Of a stretch of DNA of 64,000 nt, positions 36,301 through 48,100 are shown piece by piece (position 1 is the first letter of the stretch; every line of letters starts with the position of its first letter). The stretch comes from Dillenia suffruticosa. Taxonomy: Eukaryota; Streptophyta; Magnoliopsida; Dilleniales; Dilleniaceae. A program made the position numbers and the translations under genes. Location of the stretch: assembly GCA_033439265.1 (NCBI GenBank), contig JAVTVX010000010.1, positions 10,951,001 through 11,015,000 on the forward strand. The letters are read 5' to 3'. The notes under the pieces are model-generated. The model did no database searches. It worked only from the letters and a program-made list of their open reading frames with translations, and was not told where the DNA came from.

Positions 36301-39300
36301 TCTTTATAATAATTTATTAAAATGTGCGGATAAAATAAGATAAAACAACTTATAAAATATTCTGTGAATTTATAAGTTGTTGTGTTTGGTGATAATAAGT
36401 TCTTATAATCTCTTTTTAGCATTGAAATGACTAAAAAGGACAAAGTACTATTATATCATGTAAATAACTATTTATTGACATGGAAAGGATAAATAAGGGA
36501 TAGTGAAACATTAATGAGTGTAATTTTGTGAGTTTATATGTAAAAATAAAACAGCTTATAAGCTGCATAAAAAATTAGGCTACAACTGGCTTTTTTTCAA
36601 CAACTAACTCTAAATATCTTAATTTTAAAGCTTGTAAGCTTTCTCAGGGAAAAAAAAATTACCAAACAAATTTCATGAGTTTATAAGCTCTCAAACATTT
36701 TATAAGATGTTTTGAACAACTTACAAGTTTGGCAAAAACCTCTTACCAAACAAAATTTCATGAGCTTATAAACTCTTCAAAACATCTTATAAGACGTGTG
36801 AGCTTATAAACTTTACCAACCACACTCTTAATCACAATTAAAACTTTTTGTATCAAACTCTTAATTATGAAAAGTCACATCCCCAGTTTTGACGAAGACA
36901 CCACTCAAGGTTCCAATTGAAATTTCTTGGAAGTGTAGGGCTCAATTGGTTTCCACACCTAAACTTGAAGGTCCCATTTGTGAATAAGCCTAAGAGTAAA
37001 TAAATAAATTAAAGGACCACTAAACTAGACGAATAAAAAACCACCATGGAAGATCCAGGGTTGATCCTGCCACTCAGCCCAAGACAAGCATGAGAATTTC
37101 TTAGACCATTGAACTTTTTTTCCCTAAAAAATCTGAAACTGCTACTTAGAAGGATGCTTTCAAGTTGCAATAATTACAAGAAAGTATTCACTGTCAAGTT
37201 GCATTAATTACAAGAAACTGCCACAGAAGGTATAGTGCCAACCCCTTAGAACTTTAAAGCATGTAATCCTTGAGATCTCGAACTGCCACAAGAATCTAGA
37301 GGCATGTCCTTCATAGTATCTGAATAAGCTCTTTATGCCCCCAACCTGCTATTTTGTCCACGATACTAGAATGTTCATAATGAATCATGCTAAGAAACCA
37401 CACACATACTTGCTCCATTTATCTATCATATATCTACAAAAAATTATTTCCCTAAATACAGAATTCAGTTCCTTTAGTCAGCTTCACTGTTCAAATCATG
37501 TATTGGACGCCTAAAATGTCAACTTTAAAGATGAATGATATGCTATCCTTTCTCTCAAATGAATTTCCTTCAACAAGCATCAATTAGTCAATTTAGGCAT
37601 CTTTATCCTTTCTTTATATGCATATGCCCGGTAATCTATTTCACTTATTTAAAGAAACATTCCCTTGTTGCATCCAATTCCATCCACGAAAAGAACTCCT
37701 ATAACCAGCATCAAGCATTTCCCAGGGAAATTAAAATCATCCGTATGCTCGTCCACTTAAGACAAACATGCATCATATAACTCCTACATGTGGAGGAAAG
37801 CTGAATATCTCCTATACCTACAAGAACCTTCAGAAACTTTTGAATTATACTTACACCCAACTCCCTCCTTTACTTGGTTTTCAAACATCAAATTCAAGAT
37901 AATCCTCTGGCTTTGAAACCAAATCACTATGACTAGATGCTTTTATAATAAAGAAACACATTTCCCAGTCAAAGTAAAGAAAAATCATTCCTTTTGGATG
38001 AGGAAAGAACCTTCACAAAATAAAAGGGGAAAAAATGGATGAAGATGCTAATGATATATTTTTATACCATGTTTCAATAGTGTTAGGAGCCTTAAAATTT
38101 TAAGCTATATGTGCAATTTTCATTAGTCAATCAGTGGGTAGTGGACACATCATAAAGCAATCTTATGTAGAGCTGGCTAATATCATGAAGGGAAACCTCT
38201 CTTTTATTTAAACCAACTCAAGGATGAAGTTTCTAAGTCCACCCCAAATGCATAGCACCATGATATTTCCAGAGAGGAAAGTTTTCCTCGCACTGTTTCC
38301 GTTCAATTATCGAGATGGCTATTTGTTGAAGGAATTTCTAAATCCCCACATCAGTTGGAAAAGTCAATTCCTATCAAAGAACTGGACAAAGTCAATCAGA
38401 TGCACTTTCCTAGAAAATTAAAGATATTTCAGTACCATTATCAGCAGTAACCTGATTTATGCAGTATATGGGGGAAAAAACACCTTGAAGTGCAAGAAAT
38501 CAACTAAATTCCTGGGGACAATATTTTAGTCAAAGCAATACAACTTGGAAGGAAAGACACAAAGAAAAGAATAAAAAACGCATAAGAAAAGTTAAAAGGA
38601 AAAGCTAACTAAAGCTTAGACCAAGTCAACAAGACAAAAGCAGGAAAAAAAAAAAAGAAAAAGAAAACACAGATAAAACAGTAGCAAAAGGGCCATGACA
38701 TGTATTTGACATCCCAAATAATCCAGGATGTTAATGCCAACGTCAAATCAAAGAAATTCTTCGTATGAAGGAAGAGGGGGGAAAAAAAATTTCAAAGAGT
38801 TGGCTCAGATCTCTTCATATTTGGCCCTCTTCTCAATTCTATTATGTAATGTCTTTTATAGATTCTGTGCTTCTCCTTTATGTTTTACAGGGTGCACCAC
38901 CTTAGTGCATTACCTATGAATACTACTTTTCTAACCCCCCTGGGTGCAAAAAGGGGGGGTTAAAAAGCAAGAAATTGCAGTCACTGCAATGATTCTCAAA
39001 AATACCTGGAGAACATTTTGTTGTGGTGAAGAAATACCTGGAGAACATCTTGTTGTGGTGAAGAAGATAACACTGTTGTTAAAAGCTCGATACTATTTCG
39101 AGCGACATCAAATGTTTCCTTTGTCTGTGCCGGTGAGAAGATCTGCTGTGGAGCTTCTTGCTGAATCCGTTGGGCAAGAGCTGCAGTCACTTCTGACTCC
39201 TCGACTGATCGGGCAGGTGTGAATATTGGCACCAAACTCTCATTATCTCGTCCAGGGAACCTAATGCCCCTTGATTTGAGACTCTAAAAGAAAGGTATAA

Positions 39301-39945
39301 AAATCAATTTTCAGTACAATTTTTAGTCCTCAATAAAATGGCTTCACCTATCTTCAAAATAATTGAAGACCAGAAGTAACTGGTGCAACTTATGATAAAC
39401 TAAGAAAGCCCAGTTTAGGAGAATACCTTGTAAGTTTCTTCATAGACAGGCAGATATCTGAGCTCATTAGTTTGTTCTCCCCATGCTTCAATCAACATCA
39501 GAGCTTTGTTCCTATTATTTATGACAGTCTGAGGGTCATCAATCAGCTTCACCATCTCATCAAGGACCCTCTCAGCCGCAACCTCAGAGAAAGCCTTCTC
39601 ACAATTCTTAACAATGGTTTCAAGCAAAACCATAGCCAAATACTGAACCCTAGAATGTTTCAACTGGATACGCTTCTTAATACCACGAATCAACTCAATG
39701 CTATTAACCCTCTCGTGGTTGATCATGTCACAGATCTCAAGATTCGTGGCCCAATCTGGCTCCTCCAGGGTTTCCAATGTGGCTTCCTCCACAAGCTTAT
39801 CGGTCTGGTTTGGACCCTGGAAGAGCTCCTTCATCTTGAAGCTCATGGAGGTCATGCCAGCGGACATCTTCCTACCAACCTCTGCCCCTCCAATCTTGAG
39901 GCGCTCGCCAAAGGCGGATACTTTCTCCATCAAGTTGTCACTCAT
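33353..39945 (-). CDS. TOL1: TOM1-like VHS/GAT ubiquitin-binding protein (TOL1 type), three coding exons
   Basis: TOL proteins bind ubiquitinated membrane cargo and pass it to ESCRT for vacuolar degradation, the role ESCRT-0 has in animals. Coding exons in transcript order are 39945-39427, 39283-39038 and 33778-33353, giving 396 residues. The VHS domain (about 45-175) has EPDWATNLEICDMIN, QYLAMVLLETIVKNCEKAF and NNRNKALMLIEAWGE. The GAT domain (about 200-290) spans the second junction, with ARNSIELLTTVLSSSPQQD joined to DDLTTTLVQQCRQSQ. The acidic C-terminus has DDMMDDLDEMIFGKK. The start is the ATG at 39945 (MSDNLMEKV); the frame is open a little further upstream but without an ATG. A 5' UTR intron is likely (donor AAAG|GTACG near 40426, acceptor CAG at 39972). 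Intron 2 is 5.3 kb and holds a repeat-rich block. The exon 2 donor is duplicated (see findings). Confidence 0.93.
35730..36834. mobile_element. MITE-like palindrome-rich repeat in TOL1 intron 2
   Basis: About 1.1 kb with many GAGCTTATAAGCTC-type palindromes. Two diverged tandem units of about 467 bp start near 35755 and 36222 (each with ACTAAACTTATTTT, then CTTATAAGATATTCT, then TCATGTAAATA). The ends are imperfect inverted repeats: ATTAAGTTGTGTTTG near 35731 against the complement of CCAACCACACTCTTAAT at about 36818-36834. There is no coding capacity. This suits a non-autonomous DNA transposon or nested copies; the superfamily is unknown and no target duplication was fixed. Confidence 0.5.
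39001..39068 (-). repeat. 32-bp tandem duplication carrying the TOL1 exon 2 splice donor
   Basis: On the transcript strand the sequence CTCCAG|GTATTT occurs twice, 32 bases apart (boundaries at 39038/39037 and 39006/39005). Each is preceded by a near-identical TTCACCACAACAA(G/A)ATGTT. Only the first copy keeps the frame into exon 3. Confidence 0.85.
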
Positions 39946-41247
39946 CTTCAAAGCCCTAATTTCAAAATCACCTGATCAAATTCTCAAAAAAACCCAGAAA
40001 AAAGGCCCCATAAACCTCAAACTTAACTAAATCAATCAGTATCTTGTTGTCTTATCCCTGACAAAACCTAATTGGACCAATAATCCAAGAAATTAAAAAA
40101 ATAAAAACTGAAGAATGAGATATTCAACTGTTCAAAAACCCTGAACGCCACCAATCAATATCAAAAATATGAAAAAGAAGTTATACTAATCCCATAAAAC
40201 CCTAAAACTTGTGACCAAATTTTCCACATAATCACAACAAAAACCAATAGAACTACAAGAACTATACCATTTGGCACTCAAAATTCAAGTCAACACCTAA
40301 CAAATCAAAACAGAAACAAACCCTAAAAAATCCAGGTTGCGTGGGTAAACAAAACAACGAATCGATCAGATCAGAAGAGAAGTAGTGAATCGTAATTAAC
40401 TGATAAAAATGGAGTCAAAATTCGTACCTTTAGAAATCGAAGAATTAGAAAAACAGCTTCACAGAGAGAGAGCGAGAGAGAGGTCTGAGTTCGCGCAAGT
40501 CTTTGGTGACGAGAACGAGAAACCTCAAAGATGACTAAGACCCCCGGGGGGTGGGGGGGGGGCGGGGAGAGAGAGAGGTGGAAGGGGTTTTGTTCGGGTG
40601 TTCCCTGGAGTTGGGAGACCTCGTGTGCACCAACATCACTTCTCGAGAGTTTTGAGTACTTTAACGTCCTTCCAAAAATTTGATCTTGTGTTTTGCTATT
40701 TTTTGGACGTATTGAATCCAAGTGGATTTAATTTTCTTAGTGAGGAAGATAAGCGATTTAAAGTGATAATTTTAATTTATTAATAATTGTATTATATTAT
40801 TTATATAATATTAAACTCATGAATTTACCGAATAAAATAAAATATGCTAAAATATAGATAAAATAATCTCAGTACCATAAATGAAAATTAGTATCGTTTT
40901 AAAACTTGAATATCTATTTTTTTATGTGTGTGAATTTTTTTAAAATAATTTGTTTTCAAGTTTATATTAATAAATATATTAATATTGTGGTATAATTTAT
41001 AAATTGATAATATAAGGTAAATATTATTTGCAGGCACAAAAATATTCTCTAATATCTTAAAATTTAGTTGGGAGAGACGTACATAAGTGTAAATATATAG
41101 ATATATATCATCGACCAGATAAGATCAGATTTGATGCAAGTTCATAGGTCTTGTAATAATTTTTTAAGAAATTTATCATGATACTCTAATAATATAATTA
41201 AGATGAAATGACTTTTATTTTATGATAGGCTAAAAGCTAATATTTTT
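39946..41247. other. TOL1 5' UTR, promoter and AT-rich spacer
   Basis: Probable 5' UTR intron at about 39972-40426. Beyond it is a short GA-rich leader, a G-rich run at 40541-40570 and then AT-rich spacer. No gene recognised past about 40600. Confidence 0.5.
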
Positions 41248-41427
41248 TTTTTTGTTTTTATCGCAAGTATTCAGATTTTATCTGATTAATTCGATTCAAT
41301 CACTATAGAGCCCATTTTCAATTATTGGCTCTTCTAAATCATTTTTCGCCGTTTGCAAGACTCGAACTCTCGATCATTGGTTAAAGAGGTAAAGTGCCAT
41401 TAAACACTCATTAAACACTCGACTCGA
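41248..41427 (-). repeat. SINE (minus strand) with 11-bp target-site duplication
   Basis: Flanked by CTAATATTTTT at 41237-41247 and 41428-41438. The poly(A) tail reads as a T run at 41248-41254 on the plus strand. On the minus strand the head contains GAGAGTTCGAGTCTTG, a good B box, and the tail contains TAAAATCTGAATACTTG, matching the 3' motif of the SINEs at 24020 and 43761. Confidence 0.75.
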
Positions 41428-41438
41428 CTAATATTTTT

Positions 41439-43750
41439 GTTACATAAATAAAGTTCAAAACAATTATAATCGAGTTTTATTATGTTATAAACACATAAAT
41501 ACTGTTTTTGTTGTTAATTAAATTATAAAATTATTGTGGATTATTAACACAATGTTACTTCACATAATACAATTATAAAACAAGAGTGTAGGAATATAAA
41601 AAATATTAATTGAGTTCATATTAATCCATCTTGCAACCTATTATTTGAAAAAAAAAAAAAACCCTTACTAAGCAAAATAAACAAGAATTTTCTAATTGCA
41701 TTACATGACAAATTTTTAGTAAATATGAGAAAAAAATGTGAACTCCCTTTTGTAATTGTTTTTTTTTTCTTTTTTATTTTAAATAAATTTTTTAATTATT
41801 TTTGGGAAAGGTCCCTCCTATGTAATGGGTCACCTTATGAAAATCAAATAGGGTTTATTCCAAAATTTCTCTTTTTTTTTCCCCCATTTGCTTACCAATT
41901 CTTCTCAAATTGGAAATTATTCTTTTTGGTCATACAATGAAAATATTTTGTAATAATTCACTAATTATATATATTGAAAAAACACGTTCTATTTTTTACA
42001 AAGTGAGAATACTCTATCCATTTAATGAATAAAAAATTAAGACTTATTTAAAAATGAAACTCAGATTAGATCAATTTATTTATTTAAAAACATAAAATAA
42101 ACTTGAATGCAGGCTTGTTATATTATAATCATACCTCTTTTTTTTCACCTTTTCTTTTTATTTATAAATTATATTAAGATGAAACCAAAAATTTTTCATT
42201 AATTTATTTTTTCGTTAATTCATTACCCTTTTCTCAAATAAAATGACTCATTGTGACAAAGTCATTTTTGTTCTATACACCTTGCTTTGCTTTTGACCTT
42301 GCTTTTTGTGCTTTTTATAGATGTCTTGAAAATTATGAAAATATATGTATTCATAAAAATTTAAATATTAAATCTCGATTTCGAGAAGATATTTGAGTAA
42401 AAAATTTTTATCATTCGAGTGTCCCTACAAGAATAATCTGATCTTGGCACATTGTGACTTTGCACCTTAAATCTTTTTAATAAAGCATATCCTATTTTAA
42501 CTCTATTTAAATTTTATCCATTTTAATGACAATATCTCCTATCCAGAGCTACTCATATTTCCTATTTCATGGCTAAAAGTCTGATATACAAAATGATTCA
42601 GGTCTCAAGTTTATCTTGTCAACTTAACCTTAAATGATATTAGGATCTTATAAGATTTTTCGTAAGCTTTTTCTTTAGTTTTGGAAAGTGAAGTTCTGTC
42701 ATTTTTTTTATATAGTGAAACTTGAACCCGAATCTATTACAAGGAGGTAGGAGATTGGTGTCATTTGAGCTGACGTTCATTGATATTCTGCCATATTCAT
42801 TTACTGTTGCTTAAGCAATTTTTTGACTTTTTGACAAATAACAAAAAGAAAAGAAATAGTTATTAATTGGTGTGCTACAGATTGAGTGCTTATTGAGTGT
42901 ACAAGCATTTCTCCGATTATTGTAGAGCGTAGAGAGAATTTATTTGATTTATAAAAGAGTGTACAAATGATATTTGAGTTAGAGAATAAAATTTATTTAT
43001 TTTTCCTTATAAAAAAGAGGATATATATATATATATATATAAAATAGAGAATATGAATCGATAACTATTAATAAAGAGAAAATTTTATATGATAATTCAA
43101 TTTTTAGCGATATTTTAATTAAAATATATTTTTTAAAATCTTATTTTCTATAAAAAAATAAATGGACAAAACAAATAACTTTTCTATAACTACCCTTAAT
43201 TTCTTTTTTCCTCTCAAATTTATTTATTTATTTATTTAAAACATCTCTTACTCTCTTTAACTATTTTCTATTAAATTCGTTTATTTCTTTGCATGCATCT
43301 TATACGTTATACATCTTTTTTTGTACAAGAAAAAATAATCAAACATGATCGAATAAAGAAAAAGAGAATAGAAGTGAGAAAATTCTACCGTTTGAACAGT
43401 TTCTGAGGGACTTGTGCGTCAAACCCTTGCTTATGCCAAAGCAAGCCTGACATTTAGTATTTGAAATCCATCATATACATATAATTTTTTTGTTATGAAA
43501 TTTAATATCACGATTATTCTAAAAATATTTAAAATTATAAAATTGACTATATATATTAACAAAAAACTATCTTCTAATTAGAAATTAACCATCAATAACT
43601 TCATTTTTTTTGTATCTCTTCTCAAATTAATATTCTTTAATTTTTTGTAAACAAAATTTAGCCTTTTTTTACAAGTTAATTAAAATACAGATGGCTTCAT
43701 AATAAAACTAAAATTAGCCCTAATCTTATTTGTATTTTGATTTCATAAAT
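41439..43750. other. AT-rich spacer
   Basis: No gene recognised. It contains the short retroposon at 42703-42785 and an (AT)n microsatellite at 43021-43040. Confidence 0.5.
42703..42785 (-). repeat. 83-bp tRNA-head retroposon (minus strand)
   Basis: The minus strand reads GTCAGCTCAAATGAC (A-box-like) and, about 40 bases on, GGGTTCAAGTTTC (B-box-like), ending in an A run (T run on plus at 42703-42709). Flanks TTCTGTCAT (42694-42702) and TTCTGCCAT (42786-42794) differ at one base and may be the target duplication. It has the same compact form as the element at 8947. Confidence 0.6.
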
Positions 43751-43760
43751 AAATTGGAAT

Positions 43761-43940
43761 ATCAACGTTTGGTTGGCTCAGTGGAAAGGGTGTTGGACCC
43801 TTTAATCATGTCGGGATTTGACTTGACATGAAAACAGAAAAAATCACGTTGGAAGATCCCCAAAAGCGGGCCTGACAGCAGATCTATCCAGATTAATTAG
43901 GGTAAAATCTTGGATACTGGACGTTAATCAGGAAAAAAAA
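43761..43940 (+). repeat. tRNA-derived SINE with 10-bp target-site duplication
   Basis: AAATTGGAAT flanks it at 43751-43760 and 43941-43950. The head has a strong A box, TTGGCTCAGTGG, and a weaker B-box region (GGGATTTGACTTG). The tail AAAATCTTGGATACTGG is followed by an A run. The A box is the best preserved of the SINEs here. Confidence 0.75.
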
Positions 43941-43950
43941 AAATTGGAAT

Positions 43951-44875
43951 TGGGTTCCAAAGGGGGGCGGCCCAAGTTACAAGCGGGGCTCCTTATTGGA
44001 GAACTCGGGCTGATCTTTTAATTCCCCTTTGTGTTCCTCCATTAATGTCGATGAAGAACCCTAAGTTCTTCGATACTTAATCGGTCCAAGCAAGAGTCAA
44101 TTACTCAATTCTAGGGTTTCGATCGCATTGTTCAATCGTTCATCATCTTCGACCAAAGTAACAAATTCTTCGAATTGAAAGGTGCATTACTTTTATTTAA
44201 TGTTATTGCCCATGTAGTTTCTTTCGCTGCCCCAAAACTTAAACATGTTTGTCAAAGAATCATTCGAATTATCAGTTCTCATTTTGAATACTTTGACTAG
44301 TTTAGTTACCTCTTTCCCGCCAATGTAATTCACTGAGTCTTCGTGATCGTTTCAATAATTTAGGAGAAATGCTGTTCTGTAACCCCATCCCCCCCCCCCC
44401 AAAAGAAAAGAATAAGTAGTGTTCTCTAGGCTTTTGTTAAGCTCAATAAGATGAGAACTGTTTGTTGAAAATTAGAAATCATTCCTCTAAAAAATAAGTA
44501 AATACATCCCTAAAAAGGGCTTAACAAGAGCGGGAAGTAAGAAAAGAAATCTCACAAGCACCCATACCCTCACCCACATTCAGCGGCATTTATAGACATA
44601 CAGTTGAAGATGACAGCTGATACTGTCATTGGAGACCGTGGATGAATCTATGTTAAGAAAATGTATCTTCGTCCTTTCTGCCCTCCATGCTCATGCACAT
44701 GCCCTTTTCTTCTTTGGATTGGCTATATTGCCGCACCTATGCATAACATGTGATGGCTTATCCAATTTTCCTGTTGCAGGCAGGTGGCTTGTTAGCTGTC
44801 TTGATCTTAAGGATCTATCCTCTGGCTTATTTTTGGCCGATTATAGTTTAAGGTTCCAGGTTGGGTTTGCTTGAG
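43951..44875 (+). promoter_or_regulatory. PTH2 promoter and leader region
   Basis: Transcription probably begins near 44040, where a leader-like GAACCCTAAGTTCTTC and GGGTTTCGATCGC stretch appears. A 5' UTR intron is possible between a donor near 44180 (AAAG|GTGCAT) and an acceptor near 44780 (TTGCAG). A C run lies at about 44390-44400. No separate gene seen. Confidence 0.4.
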
Positions 44876-45083
44876 ATGGACCTTTCATGGTTAAGTGCCA
44901 TTCTAGTTGGAGCAGGCTGCCTTGCCTTGGGTTACTGCATTGGTGCACGGCATCATTTCCGAGTATTTTTCTCATCTCCATCAACTAAAGATCTCAAAAA
45001 GGCTGTTGATGAAAAGAAGAGTCAGACCCAAAAATCTGTTGAGATTGAAAAGCTAGCTGACATTCTTGAGGACTTTAAAATGG

Positions 45084-45114
<31 letters not shown>

Positions 45115-48100
45115 GTTTGTCTATGATTGTCTGTGTATGCCTGTCTGTTATAGTGCAATTTTAAAATCCTTTTACTCTTTTCTTGCCAGTTTCTTTGTTG
45201 CAGGCTCTGTTTGTGTCTCTGTACGTATGTATGTGTGTTTACCAACATTTCAATGTAAGCTCTAACTTGTAAATCTTAACTCCTTTTTTTCTGTCCTGAT
45301 GAAGGTTTTGGTTGTGCGGAATGACTTAAAGATGGGCAAAGGAAAGATTGCTGCCCAATGCAGGTACTCTTCCTTTTCTTCCTTTTTTCCAATTATGAAT
45401 TAAATATGCATCAGGCCAGCATTTGATCCATATCTTGAAGCAAATCTTGTTCTTATCCAATTATCAATCCTAAGGAATTGGAACAGGAGTTTTTGGCCAT
45501 TTCAGTTTCTTCCATAAATTAACCAATGGTAAAGTTTCTGCCAAGGAAATCTGCAAAATTAAAGTTTGAGATAGCCTCATCCGATGGATATTCAGATAAC
45601 TCTATTTACTGCATAGACATGTTCTAGCCTTTATGTGCTGGGATGTACTTGTGGCATCAAGTTGGAATTGGTTTAGATTAGCGTTTATAGACTTACGAAG
45701 AAACCTGTTTCAAATGGATCACTAAATTGCTAGCTGGAGCTTTTTGATAACCTGAAGCTAAAGATGCATGGGTGTCTTCTCATTAATGCATTTTTGGTTG
45801 ACACCGCTTTTGTTAGCTTGTTAGTCATACATCTTGGGATTATTATTGTTGACGAATAAGGTTTTGATGATGATCAAATTAAAAGAAATTTAAGTGGGAA
45901 ATTATGTTTAAAGTTAATGAAAAATGATCTGAAAATTGGGTTAAATATAAAACACTGAACGGCCAACCGAAAAAGCCCAACAGCTGACCATCTGAACTTT
46001 AGTGGTTGACCGTATGCGTGTGCAGTCAATCAGAGATAATCACACAGCCAACCGCAATAGATTCATGGGTGCCCGCGTGCGCCTAGCCTAGTGCGCACAG
46101 GCGGTCAACCATGCACAATGCACGGCCAGCCGCGTGCATCTTAGTGCGCATGGGCGGCTGACCACGTGCAAGGCACGGCCAGGTGTGTGCGCTTTAGTGT
46201 GCGCGGGTGGCTGATCGCAACGCGAGCAGTCAACCTTGAGCGCACAAGTGCACTCAAACAGTCAACCGTTGAACATGAGCGGCCAACCTCATATGCTCAT
46301 ACGGCCAACCGTAAATCTAAACGGCCAATCTACTCTGCTCATTCAGCCGACCATTAATTCAAACGGTCAACCTCTAAAACATATAAGAAATAAAGTGTTC
46401 CTCTGGTTGACCAAACCGAATCTAATGCTGACCGAGACTCTTCATATTCCAGAATCTAGCTAATCTCGGCCATCCATTTATTAAGAGATAGTTTAAGTAA
46501 AAGACAACGTGAACATTGAAAATATTTGTTGATGTTTAAAGACTGATGACATTGACCAAACAAATTCTTCAATTAATCAAAATTTTGAATTCAAAGTCAA
46601 CATACTGCGATGTTTTGAAAATCTCTTTTGTTTGTCAAACTAACCTTTCTTTTGAAAGTGGACATATACCGGGTTAGTGGAATCACTAGAACATTTTGTA
46701 TCTGATCTCTTCTTTACTCTCAGTTTGCCTAATTTTGTTTCCTTAGTTTTAATTAGTCGAAAATCGCAAAAAGTTAGAAAACAACTATTCAGTCCTCCTC
46801 TAGTTGTTTTACAATCATTGACAACTTGGGATTATCATTGACAACTTGGTACTAATTGAACTAAAATGAAGCTTTTATGCTTTATTCCGTCACAAAGTCA
46901 TAAGTGGTCAATGTACTCGAACCCAATGTTACTATGATGAAGTTAATTAATAATTTGATGTTTTCTCAACAGAGATTAGTCACTTGTGCAAAATGGTTTA
47001 TGGTTTATAAAATCTTCGAACTTATGTTGTAATTGCATTATGTCACTTGCCATCTATATAGTGTAAAATTGGGTGACTGGTTTACTGTGTGGTACCTGGG
47101 ATTTGATTTCTTTGGCTGGCCTTGTGTAGAGTTCTCCTTACATGTTGGTTCTTTGAGCTTAAAACAATGGTTAGGTGTTATGGCATCATATCTTTTTTCA
47201 CCTCTATTCATTTTGACTAGTACATTTTCCTAATTTGACATGAATGTTGTTTTTGGTGTAGTCATGCAACTCTTGGCCTCTACAAAAAGCTGTTTAATCG
47301 GGCACCAAAAGCTTTGAACAGGTACCCACCTGCATTATTATTTTAGTGCAAGCAAGGCCCAAAATCACCTTCTCTTTCCGCAATGTGGATATTTTGATCT
47401 ATGTCATTTACAACTGGGTTTTCTCAACATGCAGGTGGGAAAATTGTGGGCAAGTTAAGGTCGTCTTGAAAACTGAGAGTGAAGATGAGATGCTGGTGTT
47501 ACAGGTCAGGGTAACTCTGCATTCGTCGCAAATTTTTGTTTAGGTATCCGGTGGTTTATCCTAATAATGCAACTTTCTGGTGGATGATAAGAGATAATCT
47601 TATCTTCTAACCCTCTTTATAAACAATACATTACCATGTTTCCACTTTCATATGTGTGTGCATCTTATTTCCAAGTTTTGCAACATGGTGTAAATATGAG
47701 TATAAGTTAATTTTTTTCATACTGATACTAAATTCACCAAATGAATAGAAAAAAATGCAGGGAAGATGGGAAGAGCAAAACTATAGGAATGTTTGAGAAA
47801 ATAAGAAAACCTGAGATCACTTAGAGATGTTCACAAAATGATGAATTCTCCTCTTGTAAGCATATGGGACGCTAGGAATATTACTTTGTTTTTTCCGTTT
47901 TGACTACCTGATTTTGTAGTTGACTTGCCCCCATCCCCCCTTAGAAAAGAAAAGAAAAGAAAAGAAAAGAAAAAAGAGAAGGAAAATTGTTTCTTTTGAT
48001 GTTTCTCTTCATAAATTTTGTCTTTGGGGTCCCGGTCTTGATAATTATGACCAAGACACAATTGCTCTATTCCATTTCTCTCCATCTCCTTTCTTCCTTT

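Noticed and set aside
39472..40030. 167- and 110-codon plus-strand frames opposite TOL1
   Set aside because: Antisense to TOL1 exon 1, which has strong family identity on the minus strand; these frames have none.
46166..46463. Two overlapping frames (63 and 75 codons) in the PTH2 intron
   Set aside because: They are translations of the GGCCAACC-type repeat in two phases and show no independent coding signal.
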